Of a DNA stretch of 64,000 bases, positions 55,591 through 64,000 are shown piece by piece. The notes beneath the pieces are model-generated. The model ran no database searches and was not told the DNA's origin. It saw nothing but the letters and a program-made list of their open reading frames with translations. This stretch comes from Manis javanica (Eukaryota > Chordata > Mammalia > Pholidota > Manidae). Numbering within the stretch: the stretch's first letter is position 1; the number at the start of each line of letters is the position of its first letter. The DNA lies in the NCBI RefSeq assembly GCF_040802235.1, contig NC_133156.1:188921851-188985850 (forward strand), in the 5' to 3' direction. The translations under genes were made by a program, and so were the position numbers.

Positions 55591-58500
55591 CTGTGCAACT
55601 TCAAGCTACATCTTAATGCATGGTTGACTCAGATTGACACCCCTTTTGATTTAAAAGGATTCCCCCATGCTTTCCAAAGCCTGCTTTTAGTTTTTCTGGA
55701 TATAGGTCCCCTAGGTCAAGAAGGTATTTCCTTATTTGGCCTTGAAAGATGAGGCTTTTTTGTAAATGTCAGGCTACCCAGCACCGGCCTTAATATCTAT
55801 GTATGTGGCCACCCCAGCTCCAGTCCCTTCAACCTCTTGAGAGAGAGTACTACAATATTTAAATAAATACACAGAAATATTAGTAATTAATCACCATCAA
55901 GATGAGATGTTAGTTCTTCTACTCTCAATCCCTGTCATTCCTATCAAGTCTAGTAAAATACTGAAGCTGCAGCTACCTTTAAATCCATCACCTTCCCTAA
56001 CACAAGGCTTAGTACTAGCCCTTGAAGACATTAGTGTGATGTTGATAGTAAGCAAACATCTATTAATATTTTACTACGTGCCAAGCATTGTGACAAAAGC
56101 AGGGGAAATCCCCCTTCTAAAAAACAAATTGTCATCCTTAATTTGACATTACAGCAGCAATTCTTATAGGGTAACGGGTGGGAAAATGAGACATTTTTGA
56201 TCATCACAACTAGGATGCTACTGGCATTTAGAGGGTGTAAAGGCCATGAGTGCTGTTGAACTTCCTACAATGCACAGGCCACTCCTTTAGTATCGAATGT
56301 CAAGGTTGAGAAACCCTATTTAGAAAAACACATACTGTCTGTGGGAAAGGTGTTAATTGCTTTCCCATCAAAATAAAAATATGTTTTATCTGTGTAGGTG
56401 ATAGAGTGTAAATGAGGAGGCTGGGAGTCAGCCCCCGGGGGTGTCCTGTATCTTGGAAAGGGGAATATGGGCATCGCTTCCTCTGCTGCTGTATCAAGAG
56501 ACATTGGCAGAAAGTAGTAACCTTATATACTCTACTACTGAGAAAAGATACTTTCTCCTATCTTTTCTCTCCTTTTATGGAAAAATGCTGCTCATTAATC
56601 CTGTTGATTATGAAAGAAGGAAAAGAGTGATTAAATTTTTGCTCTTATCAAGAAACTGCTATAAATTTACCTTCTCTAATTGTCAGTTAAATTGGTTTCA
56701 TAAAATGGCTCCATCACAAAATAATACCAAAACAGTTCTTTCTGAGTCATCCTTTTGAAATCAACCACAGGGAACTCTAGGGTAGATGGAAATCTGTTTC
56801 ATCAGAGATAATTTACACAATCCACATTATATTTTTCATTATATATTTTCATGTTTTAAAACATTTTCCTTTTTCTTCCCTGAGCATTCCATTATGCCTA
56901 CTCACTTGCCTGCTAAAATGGAGGTATTCAAAGGTTATGTAAACATCTACATAAGATCTGTTTTGTTCCTTGCTTAATATTTGTTTTACTTTTTATTCTT
57001 TAGGGCAGGAGTTTGTACTTAATGTTTAGTAGGTAGTAAAGAAAGGCTGTGTGCAATGTAAATAAATAATAAAGGAAAAATGTGTTATGTTGAGGGAACA
57101 ATTTGGACAAAGATTGATTTCCCAGTTTCCCTTTTTTAGGTGAAACTGACAACATTATAGAAAGTCATTCCTTTGGGAAGACTTGATATGAAAACAATTC
57201 TACTTCACTGACCTTTGAAGAACAAATTATTTCAAATTAATGAGACTGTCTAAGAGATATATATTTTATGGCTAATTTTTCATCTTTTTCCAGCCCACAA
57301 AGAAAATTAACACTATTTCAGAATACATTTCTTTAAAAAATCTTGTTGAACTTGGGGAGGTCCCTGCTGATGAGAATAACATGCTTAATTTTCAAGGATC
57401 AGGCAAGCAGAGCTTCAAAGCCTTATTATTTATCTTAGCTAGATTTTCTCTATCATTTTTTACCAGTCTTGAGTAGAATTAATGCTCCTGTTTCATGTTC
57501 CTCATGCGAGATCACATTGAGATAGGACTGAATATATGGGATCAGACCAACTAACTTAATTGAATACCAACAAGTGGGACTAGTAGTTGAGGTATGAAAA
57601 TATACTTTATGTACATGCCCATTTCACCTTCTCAAGTATAAAACTAAAAGAATTGATTTTAAAGAATTCTGTATCTTATTTAGATTGGAAGATAGAATAT
57701 ACAAAGAGTAAGCACAAGAGCACTATCTAGCAACTAGCCATGGTTAAAGATTCTAAACCATTGTGAAAACATGAATCTTTCTTCAGAACACAAAGATTCC
57801 AAACTTCTTTCCAACAGTCACCTCTCAACACGTATTAGACTTGCAACGAAGGGTTCCAGAAGAATTAGCTATCATGGCACATTTTATTCATAGTTTAAGA
57901 ATGTCTGTTATATATTGATTGATTGTATACCATTTTAGATTTAAGAAAAACTGTTTATCTTGGGTTGCCTAAGTGTATATATAACCAATACTACGGAAGT
58001 GTTTTCATTAAAAGTTTTAGATTATTAGATATAGAAATAGAAGCTAAGTTTGAGTGTGTTCCTACAATTGAAACTTTAATGTCATTAATAAAATATCTCA
58101 AGTCCCTGCACACTAAGGGACTTGAGCAGAGTAAGGATAATTATAATTGGAAGTATATTGTTTTCTTTCGCTATTTTGGCTAAGGGCTCTAGAAAGTATA
58201 GAGTGGTAGGGTATGCCAGACCTACTCTTAATTATTTGTCAAAGCTAAAAATTGTTCCTTTTGCTCTAAAGGCAGTAGGACTAAATCTATAGTGCTGTAT
58301 GAACATTACTTGTAAATTCTTATCTTAGAACCAGATGGCCTCTTGTATTTTTTTCTAGCTTCTAAATTCTACTTTAGTCCCTTCATTTTTAGAGATGAGG
58401 AAACAGATTGCTTTGTTCAAAGAAAGCTAGAACTAGAACATAGGCTAATACTTGCTAATCATGCTATGTACTAGTGTCAACCAAATATGACATTCACATG

Positions 58501-59769
58501 TCGCCTTCAGATTTTTGCCATATCTGTGTACTTGCTCATCCTATTTAATACTATTTAAATTGACTTATTTCTTTAAGTTTTTTAAAAGAAATATTTTGCT
58601 ACTTTAAATGGAAAACCATCACTTCAAAAAATAGTAACTTTAAATTGGAATTCAAATCAAGACAAAGCAGTATTATTAAAAATTAATTTAAAACTAATTA
58701 ATTCTTGTTAAATTTTTAATTCTTGCTGTTCTCGGTTGGAAATGTGTCAAAGCGATGTTTTCATGTTTGATGGCAGAACCTTAATTGTCTAGTAAGAAAA
58801 GCACAGTTAAAGCCTCTAATTAAGCCTCTGCTCAGCTTTTTTAAGTGGGATGCTTCTTTAAGGGGAAAACTGAGAAAGTATGAATACATGTTCATATATT
58901 AAAGTATGATATAATACAGATCAGAAGAACTTATATGGACCCAACATTGTTCTTTGGTTGATTTCAGTTAATTTTTCTTAAAACTCTTAAATTTTTACAT
59001 AGAAAGTTTTAGTTAGCTTCACTTAAGTTTCTTCTTCTAAATGGAAGATTTGATCAATATGATTTATTTTGCTTAAGTAAAACATTTCTTCACAAAGCTA
59101 ATGTCCCCTGATTATTGTGATATACCTGTATATTGTTTTCTGTAACCTTTGAACAATTAATGAACTAAAATCTGGTCATCAAAAAAAAGCAAATTCATCT
59201 GGGCAGAAGAGAGGATTTTTACAATGTGTTTGGAGGAAATGTTTTTCTGAAAACCGTCTTAAGCGCATTTCTTTCTTTACAATTGTCTAGTAAGCATTTT
59301 TTAAATTTACCAACAATAAAAGTTAGTTTTTGTCTCAATTGCTGGTCTAAATATCCATGTCAGTTACAAGGGATAAAGGGGCTTCAAAATGACTAAGCCT
59401 TCTCATATTACTTGTTCTTATCCGGCTACAAATATTCTGTGCTGCCTTCTTTCCAAAAGAGCTGTTATATAGTCTGTATTTCACTATACCACAGAAAAAG
59501 ACAAGTAAGCATATTTCATTCATGAGTTTCCTATGAAAACTGTTGGTGGAAGTATGACCAGGAGACTTTTATGGGTTAGCAAGTAAGAGTTCTGTTGTGA
59601 AACCATCGTTAACAGGTCTAACAGGAAGACCAAGGAGAGAATAGATACAGGATTTACCTAATCCCATTAAACTGCTGATGAAATAGATACGTTATTGTGG
59701 GGACTGTTTATTGTAGTGATTTTTCTGGCTTAGCAGAAGTGTTAGTCTTTTGTTTTTCATGCTTTTGTC
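55591..59769. other. PELI1 intron 1, mostly unassigned
   Basis: Unique-looking intronic sequence. A weak antisense MIR-like patch lies at about 58,375-58,460 ('agagatgaggaaacagattgc'). No exon or RNA gene recognised. Confidence 0.5.
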
Positions 59770-61260
59770 AAATTTGTATTTTTAATTAACTTTTTAGTTT
59801 GAGAAGATTGTAGATTCACATACAGTTGTAAGAAATAATGCAGAAAGGGCTCCTTCCTGTGTACCCTTTACCCTTTACCAATGGTAGTATCTTGCAAAAC
59901 TATAGTACCACAACCAGAGTATTGACATTGATAAAGATAGAGAACATTTGTATCACCACAGGGCCCCATCCTATTGCCCTTTTGTAGCCACACCCACTTG
60001 CCTCCTACTCCCACCCCCTCCTTACCCCTGGCAACCACTAATCTGCTTCCCAAATCTATAATTTTGTCATTTCAAGAATGTTACATAACATTTTTATGCA
60101 GCATAATTCTCTGGAGATTTATCCATGTTGCTTCATGTGCCAGTAGTTTATTCCTTTTTTATTGCTGAGTACTATTCCACAACATAGATGTACCACAGTT
60201 TATCATTTACTTAGTAAAGAATATCTGGGTTGCTTCCAGTTTGGGGCTATTAAGAATAAAGCTGTTGTAAACATTTGTGTACAGGTTTTATGTGGACATA
60301 TGTCTTTGTTTCTCTAGGATAAATGCCCAGGAGTGCATATATAATAGACTTAAATATTTTCCTTACATACATTTGGAACCACATTAGACAGTGTTATAAT
60401 TTTCACTTTGACCTGCAAATATAATGTAGAAGATTCAAGAAAAGGAAAGTTTGTTATATTTAATTGCATCTTACCATGTTCATTCTTTTTTTCTGATGTT
60501 CTGAAGTTCATTTCTTATCTGCTTAGAGAATTCCGCTAGCCATTCTATTAGAGTAAGCCTGCAGGTGACAGATTCTCTTAATTTCCCCTCTTCAGAAAAT
60601 GTCTTGATTGCACTTCTGTTTTTGCTGGGTATAGGATTGTGAGTTGACAGTTTTTTTCTTTCAGCACCTGAACACAATATGCCACTTTCTTCTGGCTTCT
60701 TTAGTTTCTGGTGAGAAAGCCACTTTCATTCTAATTGCTTTTCCTTCATAGATACAGTGTAGTTTCCTCTGACTGCTTTTAATATATTTTATTTGCCTTT
60801 AGTTTTCAGAAGTTTAACCTTTTTGTGTGTGTGTTAGAGTGGGTGGGGGAGTACAGGGGAGGAAGGAGGCTTCTCATGGCTTCATGAGGTAGAAGTCTGG
60901 GATCCCTAGTAGGCTCTTGGTGGTGGTGGGCTGCAGTAGAGCAGTTATTGTTGAACATTTTTTGTCTTGGTAAGGCTGCCCTTTTTACTCCTTTGGTTAG
61001 AGAGAGCAAGCTTTTGTTGGGGCTTTTCTTTTTTTCAGCCAATTGGCATTTCTGGGTTGCTGATTCTTCAACTCCAAATGCAGGATATATGAGGCAAACA
61101 GAGAGCCCAAAGAACTCACCATTGTGTCATTCCTTGGGCCCCGAGCTGGTCTGCCTTCTCTCTACTTTTCAGAGTCTTACTTTTTATATAAAAATGTTCA
61201 GGGTTTTTAGTTTGTACATAGTAGAACTAATAGGGGAAAATATGTCTGCTCCATCTTCCT
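59770..61260 (-). mobile_element. Ancient L1M fragments, antisense
   Basis: + strand phrases 'ttacccctggcaaccactaatctgcttccc', 'ttatccatgttgcttcatgtgccagtag', 'ctgagtactattccacaacatagatgtaccac' and 'gtgtacaggttttatgtggacatatgtctttgtttctc' (59,770-60,350) match an old L1 3' region. 'cttctgtttttgctgggtataggattgtgagttgacag' and 'cttctggcttctttagtttctggtgagaaag' (60,480-60,780) match the ORF1 region. The repeat ends only about 160 bases before PELI1 exon 2. Confidence 0.75.
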
Positions 61261-61426
61261 GGAAATGGAAGTCCCCAGATTTATGTTTTTTATATATTTA
61301 AGTAGTTGCATCAAATATATATAACCATTATTGGGGGAAATGTCACATACTTTGTATATTATGAGGTGCTTATTTGAACTGGAATTGTTCACATTATTAA
61401 TGAAAACATTTCCCTTCTAGGAAATA

Positions 61427-61453
61427 ATGCAAAAGGTGTCCCAAGGCTTCTGA
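61427..61453 (+). promoter_or_regulatory. PELI1: Upstream open reading frame in the PELI1 leader
   Basis: ATG at 61,427 opens an 8-codon frame (MQKVSQGF) closed by TGA at 61,451-61,453, 36 nt before the PELI1 start. The main start has C at -3 and T at +4, a weak context. Together these could lower translation or favour leaky scanning or reinitiation; this is inferred from sequence. Confidence 0.6.
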
Positions 61454-61489
61454 TCAGTGAACCAAGATTTGAGAAAGACAGCCAAGCTC

Positions 61490-61560
61490 ATGTTTTCTCC
61501 TGATCAAGAAAATCATCCATCCAAAGCACCAGTAAAATATGGTGAACTCATTGTCCTAGG
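61490..61560 (+). CDS. PELI1: PELI1 first coding segment (Pellino-1 E3 ubiquitin ligase), partial
   Basis: Encodes MFSPDQENHPSK and onward through GELIVL (23 codons plus two bases of a split glycine codon), which I recognise as the N-terminus of vertebrate Pellino-1. Pellino-1 is a cytosolic RING-type E3 ligase of about 418 residues. Its FHA-like N-terminal domain binds phosphorylated IRAK kinases, and its C-terminal RING-like domain adds ubiquitin chains downstream of Toll-like and IL-1 receptors; it also restrains T-cell activation. Only the start of the FHA-like part is in this window; the following exons lie beyond 64,000. The frame is open, the phase-2 donor keeps glycine as expected, and no substitution was noticed against the remembered protein. 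Confidence 0.95.
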
Positions 61561-64000
61561 GTAAGGTTTCTCTGTCTGATGACATAAAATTTAGTATCTC
61601 TGACATATAGGTTAAAAGTACTTTCTTTAGAATTTACATCCTACATATTTCCAAAGAGGATTTAAAGTTACAGGGTATAATCAAACTGAGAAACTCTTAA
61701 TTCTCATTTTATGCCATCTCTTATAGTTGCTCAAATACTCCATAAACTTTGCCTCACCCTCATCCCCAGAAAGGACAAAAACTGAAAGATGAAGTGACAG
61801 ATGTATTTGTCTGAAGTCATGTAATCATTCTATTTGTCTTCCCTATCCCATCTTTTAGAAAAATTTTCCTCAGTACATTTTACCAAAACTGCCCTCCACT
61901 TCAGGTCATTTTCATGGAGGTTAGTACTTACTGGTTCCTTTGGCCCTCTAAAGTGTTCATTGCTTTGTGCTTGTGGTCCTGTACTTTTTGATAAAAGGTG
62001 TTGTATAAGCATAGCAATATGATGACTCTGGAGCCCAGGACCAACTGTTTGCTTCAAAAGTAATCCTATCCATACAGTTCACACAGACACAATCTACAGA
62101 CCGAAGAATAGATGATTCTGTTATTTCAGTTTATCCAGTCTAAACTCACCATAACTATCAAAACAGAAATAATGTTAGTCTGCTAACTAGAGATCTCAGA
62201 AACTAGAAATTTCAAAATTTACTTTCTCCCTGCTATTTCTCTTCTGCCTAAAAAGCAGCTCTTGATATTACAACATGTTTTAGGATCAGGTTGGTACAAA
62301 TTCTTACTTAAGTGAAAATATGTCTGTTGTTTCAGATGAGAGAGTAAGAGAAACTGGGAAGATAATATGGAGTTAATTGAGCTTGACTGAAAGTCAAGAA
62401 TCCTATATTCCAATACTTACTCCAGCATTGCTAGCTGTATGACCTTGGGCACGTCACTTAACTGTTCTGGGCATTAGTTTCCTCCTCTGTAAAATGACAA
62501 TTTGACAAGATAATTTAAAGTCCTTTGAGACTTTGTTCTCAAAAACAGAACTTAAAAGATCATAAATATAGTCACTACAATATTACAACTTAAGTCACAT
62601 AGTTGCTAATATATTAATGACAAACAAGCTTTTAACTACCAAAAAACTCTTCAAAGTTAAATTCTTACACCAAGAATTTGAGTCATTTGAAGACAAGAAT
62701 TTAAAATTTAGTGTGTGATCTAAACTGCCTGTCTTAGTCCAGCAGCTTCTTAGTTAATCCTAAGCAATAATAGTTGTCTCTGTATCTGGCACTTAAAATG
62801 CAACTAGTGCTTCTTCCTAACTCTCTAGAAGGATAAGTAAAACTGGATAAGGTTGTCAGTTTCATGTTGTTACTGCTTAGAAAAGAGCTTTGAGCTACAG
62901 GAGCACCATGTGGGAATAGAAAGCATATCTCCAGAAGACGTTCAAGTCATGCCACTTGGTGGACAGTAGTGAGGGACAATGAGGAACCCACAGTGGGTCT
63001 GGTGGCAATACATAGCCTAGAAAAGCAAAATTAGTGTATTAGCTAAGGGGAGCTACTCTTAACTTTTATCTAGGACTAGCAAGATTAGCAAGGGCCTTCT
63101 CCAGTAAAAAATCAGTGTTTTATTTTTCATAAAGAGTTGGTGTAATTTCTGTGTATGCAGTCTTTGAATAAAGTCCCTTCTTTTCCTAGAATGGGTGTCA
63201 TTTTACATCATACTCTCTTCCAATCTCAAAACTGTTCCTCTTCCCTGCCTCATTTTCCCCCCCAGAATGACCAGCTATATGCAAGAGACCATTAAAACAA
63301 ATATTTTGTCAGGGTTCAGGGGACAGTGAATGAAGAGTGACTATATTATTAAACTACTGCTCATGCCATAAGGAAGCAATAGAGATAGATTAGAAAGCAT
63401 GACAAACACCTAGATTCCTTCTAGCTTTGCTAGTGTCACTTGTATGACTTTCAGAAAATAAACTTAATTCCTCTGAGAAACAACTTAATCCCCAACTTAT
63501 AAAAGTGGAGAGTAATTCCACTCTTGCAGATTTTTTTGTGAGATGGATTAAGTGAAGTGATGTGTACGGGATAGAGCCCAATAGTGCTCAGTACATAGTA
63601 AACACACAAATGTTATGTTCTGAACTTTTTACCTATTAGTTCAGTCCTTGCTTACTTGCTTATCTTCAGGAAAAATATGTATGTTATGGAGAAATGGTCA
63701 TAAGGTCTCAACAACAAAAATATGTTTAACTACTGTTAGCAGGCATCTCAGTTGGACAGGTTTTCCAACATGTGAATGTGTTTGCACACACATTCAGGTA
63801 GCTGAGGCTTAACAAACAAGTCTAAAAATTCCTTATTTCAAAAGTTCAGCCATTTAAGATGTTTGGTTCATAATTAAAGGAGGTACTGTTTTACACAATT
63901 CATAGTGTACTTTTAAAGGTTGTATTTAACACATGTAAACATTTGCCTTTAAAAAAATAGAATGAATCGTAAGAAGTTAGATATGCTGTTAATCAGCTCT
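61561..64000 (+). other. PELI1: PELI1 intron 2, 5' part
   Basis: Begins GTAAGG and continues past the window edge. I looked for the next coding exon (continuing from GELIVLG) and did not find it. MIR remnants on the + strand lie at about 62,380-62,535 ('tagctgtatgaccttgggcacgtcacttaactg...ctcctctgtaaaatg') and about 63,390-63,620 ('gtatgactttcagaaaataaacttaattcctctgag...gctcagtacatagtaaacac'). Confidence 0.8.

Larger units (their letters stand above)
16822..61420 (+). other. PELI1: PELI1 intron 1
   Basis: A 44.6-kb intron bounded by GTGAGT at 16,822 and by the acceptor ending CATTTCCCTTCTAG at 61,420. It holds the full-length L1 (29,588-39,528), a second chimeric L1 copy (47,859-49,095) and many ancient repeats. 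The pairing of this donor with this acceptor is inferred from orientation and from the lack of another clear exon between them. Confidence 0.75.
61421..61560 (+). other. PELI1: PELI1 exon 2 (contains the start codon)
   Basis: 140 nt bounded by a pyrimidine-rich acceptor (CATTTCCCTTCTAG, ending at 61,420) and a strong donor (GG|GTAAGG at 61,561). The first 69 nt are untranslated and hold a short upstream open frame; the last 71 nt are coding. Intact splice sites in ordinary intron sequence rule out a processed copy. Confidence 0.92.

Noticed and set aside
61421-61560. Processed PELI1 pseudogene
   Set aside because: Coding sequence stops exactly at a GTAAGG donor and starts after a good acceptor, with intron sequence on both sides; no poly(A) or target-site duplication.
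1-64000. CRISPR arrays, bacterial-type operons, tRNA or rRNA genes, young SINEs
   Set aside because: No regularly spaced repeats with unique spacers, no tRNA A/B-box pair with cloverleaf outside MIR remnants, no rRNA-like sequence and no young SINE with tail and target-site duplication were seen by eye; a tRNAscan or RepeatMasker run would settle this.

Overview
The window is nuclear DNA of a placental mammal. It is AT-rich non-coding sequence dense in ancient MIR, L2, L1M, MER5 and MaLR remnants, with one CpG island, spliced gene structure and a young LINE-1 (L1) family. I see no Alu, B1/B2, carnivoran SINEC, ruminant BovB or equine SINE. The L1 has carnivore-like features (tandem GC-rich 5'UTR units, ORF1 near 307 aa), so a ferungulate with few young SINEs, such as a pangolin, is my best guess; this is inference only.

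The only cellular gene I can support is PELI1 (Pellino-1, an E3 ubiquitin ligase of innate immune signalling), on the + strand and incomplete. Positions 1 to about 16,140 are upstream intergenic DNA. A CpG-island promoter with a non-coding exon 1 lies at about 16,150-17,130 (splice donor after 16,821). Intron 1 runs 16,822-61,420. Exon 2 (61,421-61,560) carries a short uORF and the first 23 codons plus two bases of the reading frame. Intron 2 runs off the right edge.

The striking content is an unusual L1 family present three times. A full-length copy lies antisense in PELI1 intron 1 (29,588-39,528). Both its ORFs are open, with every endonuclease and reverse transcriptase catalytic residue I can check, and it is flanked by a perfect 16-bp target-site duplication. 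Its 3'UTR is about 2.2 kb because the ordinary L1 end (about 330 nt, ending in an A-rich tract) is followed by about 1.8 kb of retroviral sequence: an Env transmembrane-subunit fragment, then a polypurine-like tract and an LTR end whose AATAAA serves as the poly(A) signal. Two independent 5'-truncated insertions with their own target-site duplications carry the same tail (10,271-12,398 on + and 47,859-49,095 on -). The L1/retrovirus fusion is therefore a property of the family and not a chance nesting. The full-length copy also carries a second, private 3' transduction of about 1.18 kb. It thus shows three successive poly(A) tracts, a record of serial read-through.

The remaining sequence is old repeat debris, microsatellites and unremarkable intronic or intergenic DNA, listed by region. 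The many other open frames in the window are shadows of repeats or of GC-rich promoter sequence.
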